Assembly: GCF_010667685.1 (NCBI RefSeq)
Contig: NZ_WHZW01000002.1
Location: 1-64,000, forward strand
DNA from: Bifidobacterium aerophilum
GTDB taxonomy: Bacteria; Actinomycetota; Actinomycetes; Actinomycetales; Bifidobacteriaceae
Reading direction: 5' to 3'
Length of the DNA stretch: 64,000 nucleotides
Shown: positions 9,250 to 17,550 of the stretch, piece by piece
How the letters are laid out: each line of letters begins with the position of its first letter
Numbering within the stretch: the stretch's first letter is position 1
Program-made: the position numbers and the translations under genes
Notes under the pieces: generated by a model
Told to the model about the DNA's origin: nothing
The model's database searches: none
What the model saw: only the letters and a program-made list of their open reading frames with translations

Positions 9250-10315
9250 TTATAATCCGTCCTTATTGGCGTCATTGTATAATTTGTATGTTCTGTCGTT
9301 GAATCGGGGACTATAAAGAATCTGACTTTCCTCGTTTGCTGCCGAAGAAAGACCGTTGGCCCAACCAATGCCAGTTGAAGAATTGTAGAGTTGGAGCCAA
9401 GGTCCTCCCGAAGCTCCTCTTGCATTTTTGAAACTGCAATCCGTTGCTTGAAGAATGTTTCCAATATTCAGAGGAGAGACTGTAGTGACCTTGGACGTAC
9501 AGGATTGGGGTATTTGATTATCTCCCGGATCGGCAGGATATCCTATTATTGTGGCGTCAAAATTTCCGAGATTGGAATGACCGAATCCATGTCCTCCATA
9601 CTTTTTAACGAGTTCTGCAGTGCCTGAGGGAAGAATAGATGAGTTTATTGTAATGAATCCAATATCATTGGGTATGTCGGAACTTTTTATTGATTCATTT
9701 TCGAGCTCGGCCTTATTTATCCAATCGGTAAAAACTCTTGCCGTTCCTCCGGGATACATTTGATGACTGCCGCCTGTAGGTGCGGCATTAGGGGCAAACA
9801 TGAAGTTACTGTGCCAGTTCTTATTCTTTCCGTCATGCAGACAATGAGCGGCAGTGAGTATTAATTTTTTCGAGCTACTATTAATCAAGGATGCGGTACA
9901 ACTTCCCTGGCCATCGTCCGTTGAAAATAGGAGTAATCCAGTGGGCTTGGAAGACTGATCCTTATCGAAACCGGATCTAGCGGAGGGTATTTCAGGTGCA
10001 CTGGGAGGGGTGGGTTGAAAAGTTGTTGTGATGTCATTTTCGATAGTCGATGCGTGGCTTCCGTCCTCCTTGATTGTTGTAATGTCAATCCGGTTTGAAA
10101 TGGCGTTATTGATATTCTCTTGATTCCAATAAGTGTATGGATTAGCCCTACTATTGTTAATAGTATACGATGTGGTACTATCTGAATAATAGCTATTGGA
10201 TGTTATGGGTAAGATGTCGTTTTCATTTGGATTATTGTTTGTTGCATAGGCTGCACTTGTGGGGATCAATGACAGTAATCCGCACAATGTGATGCTAAAT
10301 AGTTTTTTTTATCAT
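9250..10315 (-). CDS. Secreted trypsin-like serine protease, start out of frame at a poly-A tract
   Basis: The 345-residue reading frame has an S1/V8-type catalytic triad: His in LTAAHCLHDG, Asp in PNDIGFITI and Ser in RGASGGPW. The downstream glycine/aspartate-rich C-terminus ends in NDANKDGL. As read, the frame can begin only at a TTG (10287), which cuts into the signal peptide. The ATG at 10313-10315, 4 nt after AAGAAGGG, begins M-I-K-K but an 8-A run (10303-10310) shifts it to a stop. With seven As it would read MIKKLFSITLCGLLSLIPTS, a complete signal peptide. So this is a phase-variable gene, a recent frameshift or a sequencing error. GC content is far below the flanks, indicating transfer. 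Confidence 0.75.
10303..10310 (-). repeat. 8-base homopolymer within the protease start region
   Basis: Eight consecutive T on the plus strand, read as A in the protease mRNA. The run lies 2 bases after the ATG with the good ribosome-binding site. Loss of one base joins that ATG to the protease frame, so the tract could act as an on/off switch by slipped-strand mispairing. Confidence 0.6.
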
Positions 10316-10466
10316 TAGCCCTTCTTCGTTGAAGATTGTTTTTGGGATTGCAACTATGCAATCCAATAACGATTATACATCGTCTCGGGTGTGGTCTGAC
10401 CGGCGTGGTTTTATCATGGATGTATTGAAACATGGGTGTTCTGGTCTGTTGACGGGGGAGAACTTC

Positions 10467-11039
10467 ATGGAAAAGACCCCGCAGAAGAGGCGCCGCGAAC
10501 GCGTCGCGCGCATTGTCGCCGGCGTGGTCGCCGCGCTGATCGTCATCGGACTGCTGCTGTATTACGTGCCGTGGCCGCAACGCATCCGTATCGACGGCGA
10601 TGCGTACCGGGCCGACAAGAACGCCGGTTCCGATACCTCGTACACGATATCGCTGGACGTGACCCGACTGCACTATCTGTTTCGGGAGGACCGGCTGACC
10701 GGACACGTCGTCATTCGTCCGGCCGGCGGCGGGAATGCGGTGGTCGATCATGACCTCGACCGTTCGGTGTGGTGCATCACGGATGTGACCCAGCCCGGCA
10801 CCAAGGACACGGTCTCGTATTTCAGCGGATTCTGGGTCGGCTACACCGACTCGGGCCCTGACATGACGCAGGTGAGCGGCCTGCTGACGGCCGACCGGAC
10901 CTCGATGTTGATCGAGGTCAACGGGGGCCAGGACCGAGGCGTCTACATCGCGCCGGCCTCCGACGAACAGTCCGCCGAGAAGATCAAAGCCGAACTCGGC
11001 AAGGTCTTCGACGTGAACGGCTGGATCGACCGGCAATAA
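10467..11039 (+). CDS. Single-pass membrane protein of unknown function
   Basis: 190 residues from the ATG preceded by GGGGGAG. A basic cytoplasmic start (KTPQKRRRERVAR) is followed by one membrane helix (about 17-38, IVAGVVAALIVIGLLLYYV) and an extracytoplasmic domain of about 150 residues rich in beta-type sequence (VTRLHYLFREDRLTGHVVIRP). It has normal high GC, unlike the adjacent protease island. The upstream AT-rich in-frame extension lacks a ribosome-binding site. No family is recognised, and the gene seems monocistronic. Confidence 0.75.
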   Translation: MEKTPQKRRRERVARIVAGVVAALIVIGLLLYYVPWPQRIRIDGDAYRADKNAGSDTSYTISLDVTRLHYLFREDRLTGHVVIRPAGGGNAVVDHDLDRSVWCITDVTQPGTKDTVSYFSGFWVGYTDSGPDMTQVSGLLTADRTSMLIEVNGGQDRGVYIAPASDEQSAEKIKAELGKVFDVNGWIDRQ

Positions 11040-11086
11040 GTACTTTTTGTATCTTTTTGTTGGTAGGTGATGTACAAGTTTTTTTG

Positions 11087-11102
11087 AACCATGTACATGG
11101 TT
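11087..11102. promoter_or_regulatory. 16-bp perfect palindrome between convergent genes
   Basis: AACCATGTACATGGTT is self-complementary over all 16 bases and follows a T7 run. It lies in the 89-base gap between the membrane-protein gene and the convergent aldehyde dehydrogenase gene. It could be a protein-binding site or a weak termination signal. Confidence 0.35.
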
Positions 11103-11128
11103 TATGTTGAGACTTGGGTTGTTGAGTG

Positions 11129-12757
11129 CTACTTGCCGAAGTCGGTAAGCATGGAGATGAGGGCGCGCTTGCGCTTGGTGTAGGGCGGGTAGATGGCGGC
11201 GAGCGTGTCGGGGAGCGTCGGCTTGGCTACGACGGTCTTGACGTGGCTGAACTCGAGAAAACCGGCATAGCCGTGGTATGCGCCCATGCCCGACGCGCCG
11301 ACGCCGCCGAACGGCAGGCGGCTGGACATCAAATGCCCGAGCGGCAGGTTGAAGCCGAGCGCGCCCGAACTCGTATCGCGCTCGAAGCGACGGCGCGTGG
11401 CGGCATTGCGGGAGAAGACGTAACAGGCCAGCGGGCGCGGGCGAGCGTTGATGAACGCGACCGCCGAGGCTGCGTCCGCGATCTCCAGGATCGGCAGGAT
11501 CGGACCGAAGATCTCCTCCTGCATCACCGGTGCGTCCGGTGAGACATGCGTGAGTATGGTCGGCGCAATATGACGGTTCGCCCGGTCGCCGTACCCGCCG
11601 CAGACGATATGCGCGGCGGACGACGGGCCATCGGGATTCGGCATCAGCGACATCAGCCGGTCGTAATGACGGTCATTGACGATCTGCGCGTAGCTGGGCG
11701 ACCATACGTGCGCGTCGCGAGCATCATCGTGACCGTTGCGATCATCCGGCCGGCGGCCGTCTTCCGTCGTGCCGTCGGCCGCAACGGTCCTCAGCCGTCC
11801 GTCATTCCGACCGATGCGGGTGTTCGAGTCGTTGCCGGACGCGACGACATCGCGCCGTCCGCCGGTCATCCCGAACATCTGATACGCCGCCTTCGCGATG
11901 CGTTGTGCCAGATCGTCGGCGACATCCGACGTGGCCAGCACGTAGTCGGGCGCGACGCACGTCTGTCCGGCGTTGACGAACCGGCCCCATGCAATGCGCC
12001 GCGCGGCCGTATCCAAGTCAGCCGTGCAGTCGACGAACACCGGCGACTTGCCGCCCAGTTCCAACGTGATCGGTGTCAGCTGCTTCGCCGCGGCCTCCAT
12101 CACGATCCGGCCGACCCGGCCGCCGCCCGTATAGAAGATATGGTCGAACGGCTGCTCCAACAGTTCGCCGGTCTCCTGCGCGCCGCCCTGCACCACGGCG
12201 AACGCGCGGCGGTCAAGATACCGGTCGACCAACGTCGCCAGCACGCGACCCGTCTTCGGCGAGAGTTCCGACGGCTTCAGACACACGCAGTCGCCCGCTG
12301 CGATCGCATCGACCATCGGTTCCAGCGACAGCAGAACCGGATAATTCCACGGCGAGATCACCAACGCCACGCCCTTCGGCTCCGCAACCGTCCACCCGGC
12401 CGCCGGCTGCAAAAGCCAGTGCATCGGCTTCGGTTTGCGGGCAGTCCAACGGGCCAGACGGGGACGTGCGAACCGAATCTCCTCCAATACCAGATTGATC
12501 TCCATGAGCATCGTCTCGGCGACCGGTTTGCCGAAATCGTCACGCGCCGCACGCGCCAGCCGAGTACTCTGCTCGCGCAGCATCCGCTCCATCGCATCCA
12601 ACTGTGCGCGCCGCCAACGCAACGGCCGCGTCACGCCGCTGCGGAACGTCTTATGCAGACGATCGATCGCTTCGTGCGCGGTGGCCATCGCATCGGCCGT
12701 ACGTACCGCCGTCGGTACCGTGGAATCCACACCATTCGAGCCGCCGTATTCGTTCAT
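11129..12757 (-). CDS. Class-3-like NAD(P)-dependent aldehyde dehydrogenase
   Basis: 542 residues; oxidises aldehydes to acids by family. Cofactor-domain motif SPWNYPVLLSLEP, the general-base motif ELGGKSP (Glu) and the catalytic-cysteine segment NAGQTCVAPDYVL are all present, as is GGVGASGMGAYHG near the C-terminus. A hydrophilic, Arg/Asp/Gly-rich stretch of about 55 residues (about 295-350) sits before SPSYAQIVNDRHYDRL and makes it longer than the usual 450-490 residues. The start is the ATG at 12757; its ribosome-binding site is weak. It is divergent from the ketopantoate-reductase-like gene. Confidence 0.85.
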   Translation of the reverse strand: MNEYGGSNGVDSTVPTAVRTADAMATAHEAIDRLHKTFRSGVTRPLRWRRAQLDAMERMLREQSTRLARAARDDFGKPVAETMLMEINLVLEEIRFARPRLARWTARKPKPMHWLLQPAAGWTVAEPKGVALVISPWNYPVLLSLEPMVDAIAAGDCVCLKPSELSPKTGRVLATLVDRYLDRRAFAVVQGGAQETGELLEQPFDHIFYTGGGRVGRIVMEAAAKQLTPITLELGGKSPVFVDCTADLDTAARRIAWGRFVNAGQTCVAPDYVLATSDVADDLAQRIAKAAYQMFGMTGGRRDVVASGNDSNTRIGRNDGRLRTVAADGTTEDGRRPDDRNGHDDARDAHVWSPSYAQIVNDRHYDRLMSLMPNPDGPSSAAHIVCGGYGDRANRHIAPTILTHVSPDAPVMQEEIFGPILPILEIADAASAVAFINARPRPLACYVFSRNAATRRRFERDTSSGALGFNLPLGHLMSSRLPFGGVGASGMGAYHGYAGFLEFSHVKTVVAKPTLPDTLAAIYPPYTKRKRALISMLTDFGK

Positions 12758-13037
12758 GATCCCGTTATACCAGCGATCGTCACACTGCGGCCGACAACGC
12801 GACTTGTTGACGCGCGGTGATACTGTATGACCCGGAAAAAGCCGCGGAACACGTCGCACAACGGTCCACAAGACCGTGGCGCACGGGCCGCGACGGCGCT
12901 CGCCGCAACCATCATCAATGGGCGACGAACGGAACATGTGGTAACACCGGGTTCGGCGAAGCGACGTGACATACCGCGTCCTCACGAACATGCCGGTGGC
13001 CAGATCGAACGCAACGAATCAATCGCAAGGAACAACT

Positions 13038-14006
13038 ATGCGTTATACGGTAATCGGCGCGGGCGCGATGGGCCTGCGCTACGGCATCCTGCTGCAGGAA
13101 CACACGGACGCGCACGTCGACTTCATCGACGCGTGGGCGCCGCACATCGACAAGATCCGCGAACAGGGCGGCGTGTACGTCAGCCGCGACCACGAAAATC
13201 GTCGACTCATCCCGATCAACCTGTACACGCCGGAGGAATACGACGGCGACCCGGACGTGTGGATCATCTTCATGAAGCAGATGCAGCTCGAGGACATGCT
13301 CAAGCGCTGCGCCCACCTGTTCAAGGACCATCAGGTCGCGTTCAGCGCGATGAACGGCTGGGGCCACTTCGAGAAGATCTCCCAGTACTTCTCCGAGGAC
13401 CGCATCTACGGCGGCACCGCGCTCGTCGCCACCGTGCTGAACGGCCCGGGCGACGTGGACTTCATCGGCAAGTCCGGCGCCGGCACCATGCACATGTGCG
13501 CCATGACCAACGAGGTCACCGACATCGAGAAGGCGATCTTCGCGGATTTCCAGAAGGCCAACCTCAACCCGGAGATCTCCGACGACTTCAAGGGCATGTG
13601 CATGGCCAAGATCGTGTTCAACTCCGTGGTGAACACGCTGTGCACCATGTACCAGATCACGATGGGCCAGTTCATCAGCTACCCGGGCGCCCGCGACATG
13701 GCCATGCAGCTGATCAACGAGGCGTACGACGCGTGCGAGCGCGCCGGCATCAAGCTCATCAACACGCGTGCCGAGGAGCTGGAATCGGTCGATTACGTCA
13801 GCCGTACCGGCAACCCCTTGCACTACCCGTCGATGTACCAGGACATGAGCCGCGGCCGCAAGACCGAGGTCGACTACATCAACGGCTACATCGCCAGGAT
13901 TGGCCGCGAACACGACTACGTGTGCCGCACCCACGAGTTCCTCACTCATGGCGTGCACCTTGCGGAGCTCGCGTTCCAGTACCATCACCAGAACGACGCC
14001 AAGTGA
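13038..14006 (+). CDS. Ketopantoate reductase-family (ApbA/PanE-like) oxidoreductase
   Basis: 322 residues. The N-terminal Rossmann fold starts at once with YTVIGAGAMGLRYG, the NADP-binding loop. The C-terminal helical domain contains KIVFNSVVNTLCT, where the family's catalytic lysine sits. The family reduces 2-dehydropantoate to pantoate for pantothenate/CoA synthesis, but several paralogues act on other 2-oxoacids, so panE is not assigned. The start at 13038 is supported by AAGGA 7 bases upstream. It ends 154 bases before the left attachment repeat of the integrated element. Confidence 0.85.
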   Translation: MRYTVIGAGAMGLRYGILLQEHTDAHVDFIDAWAPHIDKIREQGGVYVSRDHENRRLIPINLYTPEEYDGDPDVWIIFMKQMQLEDMLKRCAHLFKDHQVAFSAMNGWGHFEKISQYFSEDRIYGGTALVATVLNGPGDVDFIGKSGAGTMHMCAMTNEVTDIEKAIFADFQKANLNPEISDDFKGMCMAKIVFNSVVNTLCTMYQITMGQFISYPGARDMAMQLINEAYDACERAGIKLINTRAEELESVDYVSRTGNPLHYPSMYQDMSRGRKTEVDYINGYIARIGREHDYVCRTHEFLTHGVHLAELAFQYHHQNDAK

Positions 14007-14119
14007 TGTTGCGGCCGTCATGTCAGTCGTGATGCCGCCGGTTCGACATCCGAAAGACCATGCGGCGCATGTGCGTAATTGCCTGCAGCGTCTTCTCCAG
14101 TGCGAAACCTACAGCAAAA

Positions 14120-14160
14120 CCCTTGGAAACCTGAAAGGTCAGTGTTTCCAAGGGCTTTCT
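14120..14160. terminator. Terminator hairpin at the left edge of the integrated element
   Basis: CCCTTGGAAAC (14120-14130) pairs with GTTTCCAAGGG (14144-14154). On the minus strand it follows the tRNA 3' fragment, and the stem is followed by TTTTGC. It is probably the original terminator of the tRNA-Arg gene before insertion. On the plus strand it also terminates the reductase gene. Confidence 0.65.
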
Positions 14161-14201
14161 CGTGACCCCGGCCGGGCTCGAACCGGCGACCCTGAGATTA
14201 G
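14161..14201. repeat. Left attachment site (tRNA-Arg 3' fragment)
   Basis: 41 bases identical to 22437-22477. They cover the T-arm, acceptor 3' strand and part of the anticodon loop of tRNA-Arg in minus orientation. The 5' half of a tRNA is missing here, so this copy is non-functional as a tRNA. Confidence 0.88.
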
Positions 14202-14428
14202 GGGACACAATTAACGAGCCATTATGACGCATTGGGACAGAGCGAGAAACGTTGATTTCATTGGGTTCTACCAATTCTTAAATCTCACTTCATCATGCGC
14301 GACAATGACGTTTTATGAAGTCCATTGCACACGAAGTGCACACCGATATAAATACGCACCTCTTCTGTTCTCCGAAATAAGGCATATGAAATACCGGGAT
14401 AGCCAGAGGAAGCACAAAACAGCATTCG

Positions 14429-15154
14429 TTATTCCGATTTTCTTTTTTGCGCCGCTCTTACTTGTTTGGCGAGCTTGTCAAGTGCGTTAACGTCCCATCG
14501 TGGACTGCTGATAACGTATGCGCTTTCCAGCCATTCGGACGTTTCTTCGATGATGGAGCGTGTTGCGCTGCCTCGTTTTTGCGGAGAGGCGTTTTCCCCT
14601 ACAACTCGTTCTATCTCTTCATCGAGTGTGTGTCCATATGATGCGAAACACAGGTACGCATACAGTCTAGCCGAAACACCGATTTTCTTGGCAGCTCGTT
14701 CTTCTGTAGCCGTTGGCGTGTGTGTGGCGAAAAACTCAAGCAAATCGCGGTCATGTTGGTATTCGTCTGAGGTTGCAAGATTCAAGATATATTGGTCTCT
14801 GCTGTCCAGTTTTTCGCTTAGTTGAACCTCGCTGCCCGATAGCACCTTCATTAATTGCGTAGCCGTAAGCGAAGACGACTCAGCGACACTCACCTCTTGC
14901 AAATCCTTGAATATGTCAGAGATCGTCAAACCAGCTAAATCGCGTTGTCGCCTCAGGTCATTTATCGATGCCAGCAACAAGATGATCGTCGTTAATGAGT
15001 CCGCTTTGCCGCTTCCTTTCTCTATATCCCTGATTTTGGCAGCAGTCCAACCACTACCATATTTGCGCGATGCTGTGGCTACGTCATCCAGCGTTAGGCC
15101 ATGTTCGTCGCGGTATCGCCTCAAAAAACTGCCGACCGCCTCGTTGATTCTCAT
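14429..15154 (-). CDS. Helix-turn-helix repressor of the integrated element
   Basis: 241 residues. An XRE-like N-terminal helix-turn-helix (about 1-70: FLRRYRDEHGLTLDDVATAS and then WTAAKIRDIEKGSGKAD) is followed by a helical region without a recognisable protease domain. It is AT-rich relative to the host and transcribed away from the rest of the element, the usual place of a lysogeny-type repressor. The two 15-bp palindromes between it and the excisionase-like gene are its likely operators. ATG at 15154 is chosen over a TTG six codons upstream; the ribosome-binding site is weak. Confidence 0.72.
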   Translation of the reverse strand: MRINEAVGSFLRRYRDEHGLTLDDVATASRKYGSGWTAAKIRDIEKGSGKADSLTTIILLLASINDLRRQRDLAGLTISDIFKDLQEVSVAESSSLTATQLMKVLSGSEVQLSEKLDSRDQYILNLATSDEYQHDRDLLEFFATHTPTATEERAAKKIGVSARLYAYLCFASYGHTLDEEIERVVGENASPQKRGSATRSIIEETSEWLESAYVISSPRWDVNALDKLAKQVRAAQKRKSE

Positions 15155-15201
15155 GTTTTGAAATCTTAGCAATCAAAACGGCGCGTCACGAAAGAATCTA
15201 T

Positions 15202-15256
15202 TTGGGAATTTCCCAACGTGTGATATTGTAAGTTATACGAGTTGGGAATTTCCCAA
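15202..15256. promoter_or_regulatory. Twin 15-bp palindromic operators
   Basis: TTGGGAATTTCCCAA occurs at 15202-15216 and again, identical, at 15242-15256, 40 bp apart (about four helical turns). Both lie in the divergent promoter region between the repressor and excisionase-like genes. The spacing favours co-operative binding or looping. Confidence 0.8.
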
Positions 15257-15277
15257 TCTGACAATTTGGAGGTAATC

Positions 15278-15547
15278 ATGACTACTGATGTGCTAACCGT
15301 TGCGCCGGCGTTCTCGGAGATCGCCGGACAGCTTGCCCCGCTTAACACCGCGGAAAAGGTGAGCGAGGTCGTCGGAATTCCCGTGAACACGCTGAACGAC
15401 TGGCGCACCAAGGGGAAAAACCTGAGGTTCGTGAAGCTGGGACGCGCCATCTACTACCGGCGTGACGATGTGCTCGACTATCTGCAATCCCAAGTGTTCA
15501 ACAGCACGGCGGAAGCCAAGGCCGCGAGCGCCGGGGGCGTGCGATGA
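15278..15547 (+). CDS. Excisionase-like small DNA-binding protein
   Basis: 89 residues from an ATG with TTGGAGG well spaced. It has a MerR/excisionase-type winged helix: TAEKVSEVVGIPVNTLNDWR followed by the wing FVKLGRAIYYRRDDVLDYL. Such proteins direct excision or regulate early genes. It heads the rightward gene cluster and overlaps the next gene by 4 bases (ATGA). The twin operators lie immediately upstream. Confidence 0.72.
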   Translation: MTTDVLTVAPAFSEIAGQLAPLNTAEKVSEVVGIPVNTLNDWRTKGKNLRFVKLGRAIYYRRDDVLDYLQSQVFNSTAEAKAASAGGVR

Positions 15548-15729
15548 GCGGCGCGATTCGTTTTGAGAACGAGTACGACCCGGATCGTCCGTTGATCGTT
15601 GACCGTTACCCGGCCGGCTTCTACGTGTTCCGGATCGGCGCGGAAGAGTTGACGGCGCATCCCGTGAGCCTGTCGCCGTCGCAGGTCGGCGACCTCGTGG
15701 CGTTCCTCACGAAGGGGGTGGGGTTATGA
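15544..15729 (+). CDS. Small hypothetical protein of the integrated element
   Basis: 61 residues, beginning MSGAIRFENEYDPDRPL. It overlaps the preceding and following genes by 4 bases each (ATGA at both junctions), indicating translational coupling in one operon. It reads as a compact single domain without membrane segments. No family is recognised. Confidence 0.6.
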   Translation: MSGAIRFENEYDPDRPLIVDRYPAGFYVFRIGAEELTAHPVSLSPSQVGDLVAFLTKGVGL

Positions 15730-16205
15730 GCCGGGTAATCGTTTTCGCTTACAAATGCTCGTTCGTGATTACCCGCATGGGGTTCGCCGTGTGCTGGATC
15801 GCCGCTATCGGCTTCACCCAAGCCGAGGACTACGGGCGGGCGCTCGCGGCGCTCGCCGTCACGGGACTGTGCCTATGGGTTATGGAAACGCCCGGCGTCG
15901 GAAATTGGGAGTCGACGCCGGGCAGTGAGAGAGAGGTTCCGAACCTTGGTAAAACCAGAAGCCCTCGTGTCGTCCAGTCTACCCCCACGGGACTACGCCG
16001 GCGAGCGCCGTTACATGGAGGATGTGGCCGCGTATTACCGGTATCTGAACCGGGCGGCGGAATTGAGGGAGCTGGAATACCTTCATGGCGTGTGGCCGCA
16101 GGGCACGCGGCAGACGTACGCGAACGGGTATACGGCGGGATACAACATGGCGCTTGCGAGGGCGCTGACTGGACGTTAGGGGCTGGATGCTATGGGCGAT
16201 TATGA
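15726..16205 (+). CDS. Hypothetical membrane protein, C-terminal half doubtful
   Basis: The frame is 159 residues. Residues 1-58 look real: two hydrophobic segments (about 12-30 and 40-54), starting from an ATGA overlap with the upstream gene. After about residue 75 the sequence becomes Gly/Arg-rich, like the shadow of another frame, and it runs over the whole of the small gene at 15925-16179. Either the two genes are nested or this frame lost its original stop. Only the N-terminal part should be trusted. Confidence 0.4.
   Translation: MSRVIVFAYKCSFVITRMGFAVCWIAAIGFTQAEDYGRALAALAVTGLCLWVMETPGVGNWESTPGSEREVPNLGKTRSPRVVQSTPTGLRRRAPLHGGCGRVLPVSEPGGGIEGAGIPSWRVAAGHAADVRERVYGGIQHGACEGADWTLGAGCYGRL
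15925..16179 (+). CDS. Small hypothetical protein of the integrated element
   Basis: 84 residues from a GTG start; mostly charged and helical (YAGERRYMEDVAAYYRYLNRAAELRELEYLHG) with an aromatic C-terminus (YANGYTAGYNMALARAL). Its composition is protein-like, in contrast to the overlapping frame. It precedes the ATPase gene by 12 bases. Function unknown; the helical character would fit a DNA-binding or coiled regulatory protein. Confidence 0.5.
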   Translation: MRERFRTLVKPEALVSSSLPPRDYAGERRYMEDVAAYYRYLNRAAELRELEYLHGVWPQGTRQTYANGYTAGYNMALARALTGR

Positions 16206-17526
16206 ACGGTTCTTTGCTTGTCGTGAGTGGCTGCGGTATGCGTATGGGTACGCGCGGGCGGTTCGCGTCAGCCCTTGGGGCTTGGCGGGGATGCTGCTGG
16301 TTCGCGTGTGCGCGCTGACGCCGCCGAACGTGGTGGCGCGTCTGACCGACGCCGATCTTCCCATGACGTTGAATCTCGATATGGCGCTTGTCGGCCCCAG
16401 CGGCAGCGGCAAGGGGAAGATCATGAGTCATGCGCGGCATCTGATCCCGACGCCGGAAACGACGGAACTCGTGGAGGTCAAGCCGAAGACGGGCGAGAGC
16501 ATCCCGGCGAAGTTCGTGTCCAAGATTCCCAAGCTCGACGCGGACGGAAAGCCGGTCAAGGGCGAGTACGAGGACGATATCGTGGCGAGCAAGTGCCTTG
16601 TGCTGATACCCGAGATCGTGTCGCTTCGTGCGTCGATGAACCGTCAGGGTTCTACGATGCTGCCGACGCTGCTGGAGGGGTTCAGCAACGAGCCTCTTGG
16701 CGACGACACGAAGGGCAAGCAGTACCAGATCAAGATACCGCCGTATGCGTATCGTCTGGCGGGCGTGGTCGGCGTGCAACCGTCCAATTCGGGCGTGCTG
16801 TTCGATGAGGCCGACACCGGGCTTGCGGGCCGTTTCCTGTACATGCCCAGCACCGACCCGGACGCGCCGCCGTCGTGCGAGAAGCCGGACAGGCCGGCCG
16901 ACCCGTTCCCGTTCGACCTTTACGACCTGCCCATGTCGGTGGACAAGAGACAGCGTGAGGCGTTGTACGAGTTCGGTTCGCGCGAGGCCATGCCGGGCGG
17001 TGGCGAACGAGGGTACCCGTTGACCGAGATCACGTTTCCGGCCGAGGCGAGCGGCTACGCGGACACCATGCAGCTGCTGTCATGCAGGGGCGAGGCCGAC
17101 CCGTTGGACGCGCACCGCATCGAGATCGTGGCGCGTATAGCCGCGCTGCTCGCCATCATGGAGCGACGAACGGAAGTGGATACGGAAGACTGGCGGCTCG
17201 CGCTTACGCTCATGGACAAGTCGGACGAGACGCGCGCCGTATGCCTGTCCCAGAAACGGCAGTCCGCCGTGAACTGGGAGGCCGAACGCATCGCCACGAA
17301 GAACGACGCGATGGATCAGGTCGAGACGCGCAACGTCGGCAAGGCGAAGGCGAGGATACTCAAGCTGCTTCAGGACAACCCCAGCGGCATGACCCGCAAG
17401 CAGCTCGTCAACGCATGTTCGGGCGGATACCGCAAAAGCGCCGACGCGGCCATCGAGCACCTGTATTCCACGGGCGAGATCAGCAGCAACGGCGACGACG
17501 AACACACCGTCTGGTACCCCGCGTGA
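16192..17526 (+). CDS. P-loop replication-type ATPase of the integrated element
   Basis: 444 residues. An ATPase core has Walker A GPSGSGKGK (about 68-76) and a Walker-B-like strand CLVLIPEIVSL (about 138-148). The segment TMLPTLLEGFSNEPLG resembles DUF3987/primase-associated helicases of plasmids and phages. A C-terminal winged helix (about 385-440, ARILKLLQDNPSGMTRKQLV...GYRKSADAAIEHL) could bind DNA. Placement directly upstream of the iteron array suggests a replication initiator or helicase acting on that array; this is inference. An in-frame ATG at the start lies 12 bases after the previous gene. Confidence 0.65.
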   Translation: MGDYERFFACREWLRYAYGYARAVRVSPWGLAGMLLVRVCALTPPNVVARLTDADLPMTLNLDMALVGPSGSGKGKIMSHARHLIPTPETTELVEVKPKTGESIPAKFVSKIPKLDADGKPVKGEYEDDIVASKCLVLIPEIVSLRASMNRQGSTMLPTLLEGFSNEPLGDDTKGKQYQIKIPPYAYRLAGVVGVQPSNSGVLFDEADTGLAGRFLYMPSTDPDAPPSCEKPDRPADPFPFDLYDLPMSVDKRQREALYEFGSREAMPGGGERGYPLTEITFPAEASGYADTMQLLSCRGEADPLDAHRIEIVARIAALLAIMERRTEVDTEDWRLALTLMDKSDETRAVCLSQKRQSAVNWEAERIATKNDAMDQVETRNVGKAKARILKLLQDNPSGMTRKQLVNACSGGYRKSADAAIEHLYSTGEISSNGDDEHTVWYPA

Positions 17527-17550
17527 CATTCACGCATTCCCGCAACAGGC

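Noticed and set aside
14161..14201. A second tRNA-Arg gene at the left attachment site
   Set aside because: Only the 3' half is present; acceptor 5' strand, D-arm and most of the anticodon arm are missing.
14224..14490. 88-codon plus-strand frame at the left end of the element
   Set aside because: No ribosome-binding site, overlaps the repressor gene's end, and unlikely composition.
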